From positions 22,444,001 to 22,508,000 of the forward strand of contig NC_091048.1 in the NCBI RefSeq assembly GCF_963966145.1: DNA of 64,000 nt. The letters run 5' to 3'. Every line of letters begins with the position of its first letter. Position 1 is the first letter of the stretch. Positions 25,634 to 37,536 of this stretch are shown piece by piece. The translations under genes and the position numbers were made by a program. Below the pieces are notes generated by a model, which saw only the letters and a program-made list of their open reading frames with translations, was not told the origin of the DNA and made no database searches. The stretch is from Tenebrio molitor (Eukaryota; Arthropoda; Insecta; Coleoptera; Tenebrionidae).

Positions 25634-26464
25634 ACACATAAAGTTTGGAACAAAATTCATAGTAGCGTTATGTGATGTTTTTTGGAAAATCGCTCGGACA
25701 GGTCGATTTCATTTTGAAAAATGCCATCCTGTGACGTACATATACAACTGTTTAAATGACGTCATTGGTTTTTGCGCAATGACGTCATCACCAATTTTTT
25801 TAAATGGCAACCCCCACTTTTTTCATCTCTTTCTGATAGACGTTCTTACTACCTAAACGATGAATGAAAAAAATTGGTACCTTACATAACAATTTTTTTT
25901 GAGAAAATGGCAAATTTTGCTTTAAAAAATTAATTTAATTTTTAATGTAAAAATTTTAATTGACCTCAAACAAATGCAATCAACCATCTAAGGTTAACAA
26001 TAAAAATTAACGCAAATGTTGAAATTATTTTTTGTACACTGCGCTCAATAATGTCAGGGCTTTTCGTTCCATTTTAGAGCGAATTCGCGGCAGTAAATCT
26101 TCTAAATTGTTTGGTCGATTCTGTTTTAAATAAACCCATACAAAAAAAAAAATTACATTAAAAATTAAATTAAATTTTTGAAAAAAAAATTGCCATTTTC
26201 TCAAAAAAAATGTTATGTAAGGTACCAATTTTTTTCATTCGTCGTTGAGGTAGTAGAAGGGTCTATCAAAAAGAGAAGAAAAAAGTGGGGGTTGCCATTT
26301 AACAAAATTGGTGATGCCCTCATTGCGCAAAAAGCAGTGACGTCATTTAAACAAGTTGCACGTCATAGGATGGCATTTTTCAAAATAAAATCGACCTGTC
26401 CGAGTGATTTTTTTAAAAACATCACATTACGTTATTATAAATTTTGTTCCAAACTTTATGTTCA
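25634..26464. mobile_element. Long foldback element with about 310-bp arms
   Basis: The left arm (about 25634-25945) and right arm (about 26160-26464) are reverse complements over nearly their whole length. Both arms contain CATAAAGTTTGGAACAAAAT, GGACAGGTCGATTT, ATGACGTCA-type blocks, GGCAACCCCCACTTTTTTC and GGTACCAATTTTTTTCATTC. About 215 bp lie between them. The loop holds a possible transposase remnant (26025-26150, minus). The symmetry makes open frames in the arms meaningless. Confidence 0.85.
26025..26150 (-). pseudogene. Possible Tc1/mariner transposase C-terminal remnant
   Basis: The minus-strand frame in the loop of the foldback element ends with NRPNNLEDLLPRIRSKMERK and a stop after a few more residues, preceded by VWVYLK. 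This resembles the C-terminal signature of Tc1/mariner transposases (VW..LK...RP.NLEEL..RI..E). Everything upstream (the DDE core) is missing. The resemblance is short and from memory. Confidence 0.35.
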
Positions 26465-27594
26465 CACTGTAGAAATAGCAGAGTAGCAGAAATATCTTCT
26501 TGGGTTTTTCTATTGACGGAGTTACTGGTTTTTTGTCTTAGTAATAATTTTCCTTCAAGATTGTGATTATGGGTACCTTTTTTTATTGAAAAACCCGAAT
26601 TTTGAGTATAAATTATTGCTGAGCTACCTTTCTTTGTACACGGCCACACTATGTTTTCACTTGTTTTTAACACTCTGTATTTTCGAAACTTGTATATTAA
26701 AAATCAGCAATAACTGTCCACGTTGACTCAACATAGTATTACATTTTTCCATTTTTATGCTTTCAATAAAACCAAAATTCACAAATAACTCAGGTATTTA
26801 TTTATAACTTAGTTATTTAAAAGTTGTTCGTACATACCACTCCTAGCCCCTTGTAATGTACCATATAATTAGTAAGTACCTGCGTAAGTATTGAGCGCAG
26901 TTCAGTTGAGGATTAAGCAACCCTTCTATTCCTTCTAATGACCCTACTACCTGTTCTTAATCTGTGCGCAGTTCGAGTGCCCTCCCTACCTAGAACCTAG
27001 AACCTGTTTTGTGGGTTCCACAAAAAGTTGCAGTTATTATCATACTTAAAAACGTTACAAAGGAAGAGTAAAAATTGTAAAATAAATTCTGCGTGTTTAT
27101 GTTTGCCTCGATTATAAACAAAAAATACTACAACACTTACAAGATCTTACCTCATCGGTTTCTATTCATCTTTTTGATTTCAGTCAAATTCGCACTTTCT
27201 ATGCTAATGTAAATAAAATACGCTTCATAGTAAATCATCAATAGAATTAAGCAATTTGTACACAGTGTTATGTAAAATCCTGAAAGAATAGTAAACAAAA
27301 AAAAAATTAAATGACGAAGTTCATGATCTTTCTTCAATAATTTGTATTTAAAGTCAATGTTCAAGGACTACTTGAAATTACGAGTCATTGTTTAATATGC
27401 TTATAATTAGCGTTAAATAATGTGCATTTAGCAATAATTTACCCGCCCTGCACTTTGCAGCACATAATTTGACATATCGCAATGTCACTCTTCAAATTCA
27501 ACTTGCCGTAAAAAAATCGCAATTTATATCGAAAATGAAGCACGTTTCCATCGTTAATTAATCGATTCTCATTTACAGCCGAAACAACAACAAC

Positions 27595-30500
27595 ATGCCA
27601 GAAGGTCCAAGTGACCTAGAACTGCGAAGGAGGCAGTTCAAAGCCCAAATGTCCACAGTACAAACCCGTCGTCAGCAAGCGGTTTGCGTCAGACGAGCTT
27701 ACAAAAGATACGGTACCAAAAGCAACCCCTATGTCATTTTGGATGGGTTGAATATGACAGTACCGAAAGGTGCCATGTGAGTACCTTACGATTCTTACAC
27801 CAAAGATAAATGTCAAAGTGAGCAAACCTGTAACACCGGAACACTTTTATTTCAATACAGTCAATAATTATTCCACATAGTTTGGTAGAACCGGTTTTTC
27901 GTTGTTGTTGATGTTTTGAATTACGTATTTCCCAGTAAAATGATCGAACGTCAATCCAGATTTTACACAATCGTGCCATAATTATACAGGGTTATTCACA
28001 TAAAGCTAGCGTAACACGATACTAAATTTCACAGAAAATTCTGTAAAAATGACAAAGACAGACTATGATCCTGATCGTTCATTGGTGCTGAGCGAGGGTC
28101 TCTCTCATTTTCTAACAAATTTTCTACAAAATTTAGCATCGTGTCAAACTATAGTACGAGTATTTTTATCTTTGTAAGGAATTTTGGCTTAAGTCATAAA
28201 TAAACCGAACAAAGACCCTACTTAAAGAAATTTATTGTGATATTGTACCTGTCAATCACTAGGCGGTCTCGGAGAAAAAAATTACCTGGGATAGTACTCA
28301 AAATATTTGTCGGAGACCGTCTAGTGATTGACAGGCACAATATGACAATAAGTAGGGTTTTTGTTCGATTTATTTAGGGCTTAAGTCAGAATTCCTTAGG
28401 AAGATACAAGCACCATAGCTTTAAGGCTGTATGACACGATGCTAAATTTTGTAGAAAATTTGTTAGAAAATGAGAGAGGACCAATGAACGGTCAGGATCT
28501 GACAAAGACAGACTATGATCCTGATCGTTCATTGGTCCTGTCGAGGGTCTCTCTCATTTTCTAACAAATTTTTTACAAAATTTAGCATCGTGTCAAACAA
28601 GCTTTAGATGGCGAGCCTGACCAGGTAAAAATGCAACCCAAAATACGCTTTACAAAGCATTCATTGTGTTTTGGTATTTAAAAATTAAATCAGGAATCCG
28701 AGTAGGTATTCTAACGTACGATCAGTTAAAAAAAAATCGAGTTACCTGGACTGTGCTATTCTGATGCTTTGATTGGTTCAAACCACCATTTTCGCCTACT
28801 CTGATTTTTTTTTTATTTGATCGCACGGTATTAATTTGAAAGGTATATCTGTCATTGCATTTTTCGTTCATATTTAGTATTTGAAAAGGTTTTCGAACGG
28901 TGATATGATCCTACTTACCCATTGCTTTTGTGATTTTAATCGCTTATTATTCTTATTAAATCATACTTTGTTGGGAGAGGTTTTTTTTTGCCAGAACTTG
29001 ACATTCATTTGGCTGACGTTAAAAGCTGTCAATTTTATGTTTTATGTGCATTATGATAATGCTGGATAATTTAATAGGGATCGAGATTGCTTTGTGAATT
29101 GCCTTTTGGGTTGCATTTTTACCTGGTCAGGCTCGTCATCTTACGTGAATAACCCTGTATAATTTATTATCAAGGGTGGGTTTGGTTGGTGCATTTGCCC
29201 AAGGCAATGTATTTTGTTCAAGGTCTGTTTACCTTTCTCTGGGCACAGCCCAATTTGCAGTGATTCAAACCAAAATGAATTTGACCTTGTGTAGACACAT
29301 TAGTGTGAATCTGATGTTGAAATTATCAAATAAAAATTTCGTTTTTGGACTTTTTCAAATGCTATGATTATTTCGTCTGAGTATTCGTATTTTATTTTGT
29401 TTAGATATGGACTACTAGGAGCTAGTGGTTGCGGTAAAACTACTCTTCTCAATTGCATAGTTGGTAGGAAAAGATTAAATTCTGGGGAGTTATGGGTGTT
29501 GGGAGGCACACCGGGATCACGAGGGAGCGGCGTACCTGGACCTCGAGTTGGTTACATGCCACAGGTAAATTTTCACTTTGCTCATAAATCACAAAATTTC
29601 TGGACCTCAAACTGTTCCACAACTTACTTAGGAATTTGGAATCTACCAGAAAGTTAAATTGTTATAATACAATAACAGTTAATTCTCTTCTTTAATTACT
29701 AGTAAATACAAATAAATCTATCGTGCACCTGTCATGCATGTCTTACGTACTTTGTTTATGGCTTAATTAAACCCATTAATTCTCTAATTATTACTACTCT
29801 TGGCAATTAACTCAACAACGAAATATGTATTACAACAGCTTCTTTCACAACACACAAAAATAAATTCGTAATATCCACCTTTGTTATTAAAAATCTTAAA
29901 TTGAAAGCGAAAATTTCTTTGTGCACTCATCAATCACCTTGACCAGCATATTCGTGACGTAAATCTAGTTCATAATATTATGACGACATAACTTTCTAAC
30001 TGAAACATTACAATAAGCACCAACTAATTAGACGAGTGCAAATTACGCGATAATTTCATGTTGTTCCTGTGATTTAATCTCCAATTCATAACCATCTTTT
30101 CGTTGGTCGATGCTTACTTAAGTAACACAAAGTAGAGCTAAATGTGTGCGATTTTTTCAGGAACTCGCAATTTACGGCGAATTCACAATTCGCGAAACTT
30201 TGAAATATTTCGGGTGGATATCTGGCATGACAACCGAACAAGTAGAAGCAAAACTGGGATTTCTAGTCAATTTTCTGATGTTACCTGACGCCGACCGACT
30301 GGTAAAAAATCTGAGTGGTGGCCAACAGCGGCGGGTGTCCTTGGCTGCAACCCTAGTACACGAACCGGAGTTGCTGATCCTTGACGAGCCGACCGTAGGA
30401 GTTGATCCTTTGCTGAGACAAAACATTTGGGACCATTTGGTGGAAATTACCAAGCATGGAAGGACCACGGTCATCATCACGACCCATTACATTGACGAAA

Positions 30501-33500
30501 CGAGACAAGCCCATCTTGTAAGTTGACTTAATTTTATTTGATTATTCAAAAGAAACAACCAAGCCAAGCAAACATATATTACGAGGACTCATGTTCACGT
30601 GGCCATGCTTTTTTACAACAAGATAAAGACAATTGGCAAAACACTCCTAGAACATTTAAAATGTGTTTCGCATTTTTCCCAACATCTAAACATCCAAGGT
30701 TGGCGATACCATTAATTGTCACCATTAGCACTTTTATCAAGACTATAATTTATGCAATTACAGTCATCTGTATAAAAATTATTACCTATCTTACCACCGA
30801 CAAAAAATTCCTTGAACATGTTTCAATGAATTGAATTGTGCAACTGCAAGCAACACACGCAAGTTGTGCTCTACAGGTTCATTAATTAATAAATAAGTCC
30901 ATAATTCATTCTTGACGGAAAAGTATTCCATTTTCGCCCACCTTACAAATATCCGGGTTGGTCATCAGTCTTTAGAATCCGATAATTGTTATTGTAAATA
31001 AAAATAAAAATGTCAATGCTTATATTGGAGTCATATAACCAAAAATCAATAAATGATAATGTTAAATAAAAGTCGTGTTAAAAATAACGTAGTGATGACA
31101 TTTAATGAGGATTGCAAATAATATAATAAATTTAATATAAGTGTTAAAAAATTATTTGCACCCGGTTTAATTACATTAGAGCGTCATTACATTAATTATG
31201 TTTATTTATATAAATAAATTATGCAGCTAGATAGGTTAAATAAAATTAACTGGTTTTGAAGGAGTTGACTCGATTAATTAGAGAATCTTTTATTGTGGAA
31301 CTGACTTTGGATTGGTGCCTTTTCGACAGTGTCCTGAAAAAAAGTAATGATACTGTTAATAACCGCAATGGTTGTTAATAATTGCCAAAACATGTCGCTT
31401 TATTACCGATAATTACCACTTACCTGAAAGTTACGACCGTGGATAATTATTTTAGTCTCTACAACAAAGTAATTACGACGCAATTTAAAGCTTCACGTGG
31501 TGTCTGGTAGTTTTTCTGCTGATTAAGCGTTTAAATGGTTTCGAAAAAATCCTCTGCGTCAGAGCTAACAGCAATGACAACATCAACCTAAACCTTTACT
31601 CTCTTCTGATGTCAATGTCGAGCTCACAGAGTCGCTCACCTTGATCTGCATAAAATCGAAAAATTTTCGTGCTCATGGGGAACTTCATCCGCTGCTACCA
31701 CCAAATCTGAAATACCAAGCGGAAATTTCCAAATTGCCTAATTGACTTTCGCAGCTAGGTTTTACCTTCCTAAAATGTGGCAATCGCCTCTCATGAATAT
31801 TCTTTCCGCAGATAGGACTGATGCGCGGCGGTTACTTCTTAGCCGAAGAATCCCCCGAGCGGTTAATCTCGCAGTTTGGTTGCGCAAGTCTGGAAGATGT
31901 CTTCCTCAAACTCAGCGTTATCCAAAATATGGGCAAAAGACGCCGGTCAAGCATCCTTCAGGGCGTGACCGAGGCGATACAGGTCCCCACTGGAACGATA
32001 AACGAAGCTGCTGTCATTGACGACGAAGTGGGCGAAATCTCGGGAGAGTTTGGTGACAACGTGTCCATGTCGAGTCGGGGAAGAGTGTCGATAGCTCCAG
32101 AACCGACGGAAAACGCCCCTCCTGAGCTACCACCAGAGGAGGACCCTCCTATGGCTTGTGCGGACTATTTCAAAATTGTCACGCTAACTCACATGCACGC
32201 CCTCATCTGGAAAAACTTCCTCTGGATGTGGAGAAACGCACCAGTCATGACCTTCATCACGTTACTACCGGTGGTGCAAATTATCTTGTTTTGTCTCTCT
32301 ATAGGGCACAGTCCGAGCGGATTGTCACTTTCGGTAGTTAACCACGAACTGCAACAGTCCGAAACCTGCGAATTAGCTCCCGGTTGCAACAGCACACGTT
32401 TAAGCTGCAACTATCTGACTTTCCTGGAAAATCGAACACTGCAACTGGTAAGTGCGTTAGCAGCTGTTTGGGCACAAGCTGAACGTGTGTTTCAGAGCTT
32501 TTACGCGTCTGAAGAGGAAGGCAAAGAAATTGTTCGGCGCGGAAACGCTTGGGCGGCTTTGGTGTTTGCCAGTAATTTCTCAGATTCTATTCGGTCGCGT
32601 ATAGAAGGCGGAAGGAACGTGCCGGACTGGGATTTAGTCACTTCATCGGTGGAGGTGTACCAAGATAAGTCCAGTAAGTTGAAATAAGTACAACGTAAAA
32701 TGCAGTGTACTTCACTCTTCACTCCTCTAGATGAAAATATTGGCAGTTACATCCAAAGAGACTTATACTTCGCCTTTGAAGACTTCTTTAAAGAATATTT
32801 AGTCTCGTGCAACATTGACAGTAAAATTGGATCGATACCGATCAAATGGGAAAGGCCAATCTACGGCTACGATAGTACAGATTTCACTGACTTTGCAGCA
32901 CCGGGTGTTATGCTCACGTGAGTCTTTGCCTTCAAAGTCGAAAACTCTCCTGCTGACTTGATTTACTTTTTCCAGAATCATATTCTTCTTAGCGGTGGCA
33001 TTAACTTCTGGAGCTATGTTGCTAGAAAGAAACGAAGGAATTTTAGAACGGTCACTGGTAAATGGAATCAACGGAGTGGAACTACTCTTTTCCCATGTTA
33101 TAACACAGTTTACTGTCATGTTTGGTCAATCTGCCATGGTTTTGTTTTTTTCCTTTTACATTTTCGGAATTACCCAAAATGGAAATCTTCTTCTGGTCGT
33201 AATTCTGATCATTATGACCGGTCTTTGTGGAATGTGCTTCGGTGAGTAACAACAAACAACAAAATTCCATTTTCTTAATTCATTCCTGTCGCAGGTTTTG
33301 TGGTTTCGTGCAGTTGCGACAATGAAAGGTCGGCTACTTACATGGCGATGGGAAGCTTCCTGCCCATAGTGATGTTGTGTGGGATTATATGGCCCATCGA
33401 AGCTATGCACAATGTCCTCAAGATCATTTCTTACGTCTTGCCGTTAACGAAGTCGACAGAAAGCTTGCGCTGCATCCTTGCCAGGGGTTGGAGCATCGAA

Positions 33501-33596
33501 ACCCCCGAAGTATACGAAGGATTCATTGCCACTTTGATATGGATCGTCGTTTTCTTAACCATTAGTATATTGTTGCTCAAATTCAAGAAAGGTTGA
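27595..33596 (+). CDS. ABCH-subfamily ABC half-transporter
   Basis: Eight exons close in frame to 755 aa: 27595-27776, 29405-29564, 30161-30517, 31812-32447, 32496-32673, 32731-32917, 32976-33241 and 33295-33596. The nucleotide-binding domain comes first, then the membrane domain, as in ABCG/ABCH half-transporters. Visible are Walker A GASGCGKTT (66-74), signature LSGGQ (165-169), Walker B LLILDEP (185-191) and the H-loop TTH (to 223). The first membrane span is near 379-398, then a Cys-rich extracellular loop of about 180 residues, then five hydrophobic spans to the C-terminus. Arthropod ABCH proteins (for example fly Snustorr) move lipids to the cuticle barrier; which of the insect ABCH paralogues this is cannot be told here. 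The start follows a 5' UTR acceptor at 27578. A 48-nt intron (32448-32495) is stop-free and in frame. Intron 1 holds a transposon stack. Confidence 0.9.
27987..29157. mobile_element. MITE with CAGGGTTATTCAC ends, split by nested hairpin elements
   Basis: The outer ends are CAGGGTTATTCACATAA (left) and, on the opposite strand, CAGGGTTATTCACGTAAG (right), flanked by ATTATA and TATAAT. At the right the TIR continues GATGACGAGCCTGACCAGG. The matching left sequence GATGGCGAGCCTGACCAGG appears only at about 28605-28623, so the left TIR has been split by about 600 bp of inserted DNA (28003-28604). The original element would be about 570 bp. It lies in intron 1 of the ABCH gene. Confidence 0.75.
28003..28604. 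mobile_element. Nested hairpin elements inserted into the MITE's left end
   Basis: Two copies of a hairpin element (about 28010-28152 and 28428-28605) share GACACGATGCTAAATTTTGT and GACTATGATCCTGATCGTTC. The right copy has inverted arms around a short centre. Between them is a second, unrelated palindrome (28175-28398) whose roughly 90-100-bp arms contain CCTGTCAATCACTAG and a GGCTTAAGTC-type end. No coding capacity. Confidence 0.7.
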
Positions 33597-33949
33597 ACGT
33601 TTTCGTGTGATTCTAGTTTACTTGTAGTTTCGTATTTTTAATTTAATTTGTTTTTATTTAAATAATAAAATAGATGTTTGAAAAAACTATTTTCCTTCAA
33701 ATCCACCACACCTTACAGCAAATTGTTTTATTGTTTACAACTATCACAAATTCTCATTTTTCTCCTTTGTAAACTGCCTCTTAACTGCCCTAAAGCAAAA
33801 TTAGCAGATAACCGTTGCCCTAGACAACACATTCAATGTTACATTTCTGACAGGTCTTGAAAAATTTGTCAAAACTGTCAAAAGCAAATGCAGAACCATT
33901 TTTAAAAGATTTGGAAGCTTCAGGGACGTCGTTTCAAAGAATAAAATTC

Positions 33950-34070
33950 AACTCGTTTCTGGGTAAATTGGGCTTTTCTAATTGCCCGCGAGGCCTTAAA
34001 ACCCTATGCTCGTGTTTTAATCTTGTCCCTCGGGCAATTAGAAAAGCCTAATTTACACAGAAACTCGTTG
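33950..34070. mobile_element. 121-bp hairpin MITE
   Basis: Almost the whole element is an inverted repeat. Both arms carry TTTCTG.GTAAATT.GGCTTTTCTAATTGCCCG, with CAAC at each outer end. About 45 bp separate the arms. Confidence 0.75.
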
Positions 34071-34084
34071 CATAAATAACTATA

Positions 34085-34661
34085 CAGGGTGTTTTCGAAG
34101 TTGAGGCGTTCCTTTTAACATGTGATAGTATGCGTTGTTCTAAAGAGTTTTATCCAAAATCACCTTAGTAAAATGTCTATGGCAATGAAGATACAATAAG
34201 TTAATTTTTTTGAAATTTTTGAAACCGGTCCTGCTCAAATTTTGCGCGGATTTGTTAGAAATTAGAATTGACAAAAAAAAAATCAAATGAGCATGGACGT
34301 TAATCAAAAATACTGTCAGAGTTGTCATCTAATTAGTCGGAATGGCTTTATTATTAGGAAAATAATGAGCTCACAGATATGTTGCTAATGTATGGGCAAT
34401 GTTATCACGTTATCAGAATGCAGCTGCGGCGTCCAGAGAGTACGCAGAGCGATTTCCGGAAAGATACCACGTCAGTTATTAATCTAGTACAGCGGAGAAA
34501 TAGACAGGACCAGACTCAAAATTTTAGAAAACAATAAAAATATACAATTAATTATCTCCGTTAATACAAACATTTTACTAAGAAGATTTAGGCTAAAATT
34601 CTTAAGAATAATGTATAGTACCTCGTGTTACAAGGAACGTCTCCACTTCGAAAACACCCTG
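34085..34661. mobile_element. MITE with CAGGGTGTTTTCGAAG ends
   Basis: The left end CAGGGTGTTTTCGAAGTTGA and the right end, opposite strand, CAGGGTGTTTTCGAAGTGGA match over about 37 bp and go on through CGTTCCTT. TATA precedes and TAT follows, consistent with a TA target. Its 577 bp contain no convincing gene. Confidence 0.8.
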
Positions 34662-34809
34662 TATTGCACGACCTGTATATAATGAGGAACTTTACTCCTT
34701 GACTGTATGGAGTAAACCGGGTCTTTTTTCCCCTTGGGCAAAAAACCAAAGCCAATTCAATCTTTTATGATACATATTCATTTCGAATTATGTAATTTGT
34801 TTTTCTACT

Positions 34810-35134
34810 CGAGGTGCCGTTTGTAGCCCGAAGGCGAAGCCCGAAGGACTGAGGGTCGTACAAAGCACCGATAGTAACGATCATGCAGTCCCGAGGTGCA
34901 GATACTATTATGTGCACGATCCAAAAATTTTAATTGAAAATGCCGAAAGGTTAAAAATTATTTTTAACTGTCAAAATGACACTTAAATTTAATTTGACAG
35001 TGATAATTTACAAATTTTCGACTTTTTTCAATGAAAATCGTTGGGTCGTGCAAAAAATAGTATATGGACCTCAGGAATGAATGATTTTTACCCTCAGTGC
35101 TTTGTAGAACCCTGGGGCTACAAACTGCACCTCG
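34810..35134. mobile_element. 325-bp TIR element
   Basis: Terminal 20-bp inverted repeats, CGAGGTGCCGTTTGTAGCCC and CGAGGTGCAGTTTGTAGCCC, differ at one position. Further inverted similarity lies inside (GGTCGT.CAAA.. blocks). No coding content. Confidence 0.75.
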
Positions 35135-35177
35135 GGTAAAAATCATCCACTTCACTCCCTCGGTCCATAATATGTAG

Positions 35178-35837
35178 GTATTTATGCATTAAGGGAGATA
35201 TATTATGAACATGATTTTTCCCTGAGGTTGACGTGGTTATAAACCGAGGGCTTTTCGCCCGAGGTTTATAAATCAACCGAGGGGAAAAACATGAATGAAT
35301 ATCTCCCGTGGTGCATACAATATTTTATTTTTTAGTGTATGTAAGTACTTAAAAGTTAAAACCTTCTTAAAAAATTTGGAGGAAAGATTGCGTTACTATA
35401 GTTTGGTTCTCAAAGGTTGTTGTAAACAATGGGAAAGGCAAAAAAAATCAAAATATCCCAAGGGAGTTATGAGTTGTTTTTCATAATGCGTATCTATGAC
35501 GAAACAGATATTTATGCATTAAGGGAGATATGAACATGATTTTTCCCTGAGGTTGACGTGGTTATAATTCGAGGGCCTTTGGCCCGAGGAATTATAAGTC
35601 AACCGAGGGGAAAACATGAATATCTCCCGTGGTGCATACAATATTTTATTTTTTAGTCTCTGTACTTAAAAGTTAAAATTTTATTAAAAATATTTAGCAG
35701 GGAAGATTGCGTGAATATGTGGTTGCTATAGTTTCGTTCTCATGAGTTTGTTGTCAACAATGTGGAGGGCAAAAAAATTTGACAAATCCCAAGGGAGATA
35801 TGAGTTGTTTTGCACAATCTGTATCTATGACGAAAAG
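35178..35837 (+). repeat. Tandem duplication of a hairpin-bearing unit (about 330 bp each)
   Basis: 35178-35511 and 35510-35837 are similar along their whole length. Each begins with TATTTATGCATTAAGGGAGA, carries a long hairpin (35193-35307 and 35523-35628), then TGGTGCATACAATATTTTAT, and ends near GTATCTATGACGAAA. The two hairpins differ by matched changes on both arms (see findings). Confidence 0.8.
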
Positions 35838-36016
35838 AAACAATATCGTGTTACTAAAAAATAATAGTTATTAAGGTATCAAGGGTGTTATAAGGTTGAT
35901 AATAATGCCCTAGGGGATTATTTCTCTAATAACGTATCAGAAAACTGTGTCATTATCGTTCAATAACAACACAGTAGGTCATTAAGAAACAATATCGTGT
36001 TACTAAAAAATAATAT
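35835..36016 (+). repeat. Direct repeat with palindromic AT-rich spacer
   Basis: AAGAAACAATATCGTGTTAC followed by TAAAAAATAATA occurs at about 35835 and again at about 35984 in the same orientation. The spacer contains TTATTAAGG.../...TAATAACG-type inverted pieces. It may be the ends of another small element. Confidence 0.5.
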
Positions 36017-37180
36017 ACTATTTTCCAACATAAACGCCGACTTTCTCGGGAACAATGGATGCAACCCACAATTCTCTAAAATTCCACACAACTCTAAATA
36101 ATAATAATATACAAATAATTCACAGTAATGTTAGATATTCTACATTTTCTGGAACAGGGATGCAGACCATCGACAAGGTAGTAACAGTTGTGGATAGAGT
36201 TGAGCTATAAATTCTAATTAATTAAATCGCGAGGGTACTTTCAATTTTTATTAATAGGAACTCAGGAGTGTGACGGCACCTCTTGCAAGTCTAGCCATCA
36301 GGAGTAACATTAGTGTAGTGTTGCCGATTTTTAATCGATTCTGGCAATAATCGATCCAGACGGCCAAAATAATCGATTTTTTAGATCGATTATGGGAGCT
36401 ACGATTTTTAGTCGAATCGATTTTTTTTGTCGTATAATCGGCAAAATAATCGAAACATTCTTGAACAATGACGCAAAACAATTTTCTTTGCGTTTGCGTG
36501 TTGCACTGTTGCCTCTCTCCAAGATTCCAATTAAAAAAAATATATATATAGTTTAGGGTCCCTAACTCCCTAGGGACTTTATATTCAGTCAGTACTACCA
36601 ACATTGATTATTAGCCAAAATGACACAGATGGGAAGGGGGAGATGTGGATGTCCAATCAGGTCCAAGTAGTCTTTCCAAGTCCAAGGTCCAATGTCGCAA
36701 TGTCCAATTATTTTATTTGCGCAATGTGCAACACAGATTGTGCAATTCTTAAACTGTGAAGTGTAAAGCGTGTAAACTGTAAAGTGTGGTATAAAGTTAT
36801 TAAAGTAAATCAAGAACGCAATTTAGCAATCCCGCAATCCGAACCCGAAATTCCACTTCATTTCACATGTGCATATGGTGTGAGGTTCAAAAGTAAGTAA
36901 AAATGCCTGGAAATAAGAAATGTAGTGTTGTATGGAATAATTATATCAAAACTGCTGGTGGTGGGATTTGCAAGTTATGTGGAAAAGAAATAAAATCTTG
37001 TGGAAACACAACTAACCTAATGAACCACCTTCATAGGAAACATGATTTTGTATCGAATCAGGCAAATCGAAGAAAAAATCACATCCAGACTCGAGGTCAG
37101 ACACAGGGAAAGAACAACGTCGACCAGGAACAAGGGAATTCTTCAACTGCAATTTCAAATCCCTGTCAAAATGGTAACAA

Positions 37181-37386
37181 CCCCGTACCTACCCTGATAG
37201 ATTGCATGTTTTTAAATTCTAGTTCCAAAACATAACGCAGTGAAAAATACTAAATTCTCCATCTCAATTGTTTCACGTTATGGAGAAAACCGTTGTAGTC
37301 TTGCAGATTAATTCCCGCCACACTTGTTTTTGTGTCTGTATCTGTCTTCTGTCAAAAAAACGTGCAATCTATCAGCGTACGGAGTT
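37181..37386. mobile_element. MITE nested in the hAT transposase gene
   Basis: Inverted ends read CTGATAGATTGCATGTTTTT (left) and CTGATAGATTGCACGTTTTT (right, opposite strand), with CCGTAC outside each. The interior matches 671-1020, so the same family occurs at the start of the window. It breaks the BED-finger exon. Confidence 0.75.
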
Positions 37387-37412
37387 TAGGTGCTTCCATG
37401 TAAATACGTAGC

Positions 37413-37536
37413 TAATACCTGTTCACGTTGGATTGAACATTAATGGTGCAAATTGTACACATTTGGCACTAACGTTCATATGAGTTGTCATAGTCATTTG
37501 CACCACAGCTGCTCTTCCCAACGTGAACAGGTATTA
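37413..37536. mobile_element. Second small TIR element nested in the hAT
   Basis: TAATACCTGTTCACGTTGG (37413-37431) is repeated exactly on the opposite strand at 37518-37536. It lies 26 bp beyond the first nested MITE, so the two insertions are almost adjacent. Confidence 0.75.

Larger units (their letters stand above)
17481..27594. other. Gene-poor interval rich in inverted repeats
   Basis: No coding exon could be supported here. Isolated frames such as 21402-21620 and 23046-23288 lack recognisable domains. The interval holds a TA-flanked MITE (17957-18279), a pogo-like element (19214-19738), inverted and direct repeats at 18.9-22.5 kb, a 241-bp TIR element (23224-23464) and a long foldback (25634-26464), each listed separately. 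The end near 27579 is the splice acceptor of the first coding exon of the ABCH gene, so part of this interval is its 5' UTR intron. Confidence 0.55.
33597..36307. other. Intergenic hairpin-element cluster
   Basis: Between the ABCH stop codon and the hAT transposon there is no gene. AATAAA-type signals follow the ABCH stop within about 70 bp (near 33663). The rest is a run of TIR and hairpin elements (33950-34070, 34085-34661, 34810-35134, 35178-35837) plus a direct repeat. About 36040-36250 shows nothing recognisable. Confidence 0.6.

Noticed and set aside
26178..26486. 102-codon frame
   Set aside because: It lies in one arm of the 25634-26464 foldback and mirrors the other arm; it is not coding-like.
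31742..32020. Second-frame 92-codon ORF overlapping the ABCH exon
   Set aside because: It is the wrong frame of exon 31812-32447; the correct frame carries conserved ABC transporter sequence.
32448..32495. The 48-nt segment as ABCH coding sequence
   Set aside because: It has a strong donor and acceptor and adds residues absent from the family, so I treated it as an intron; retention is kept as a finding.
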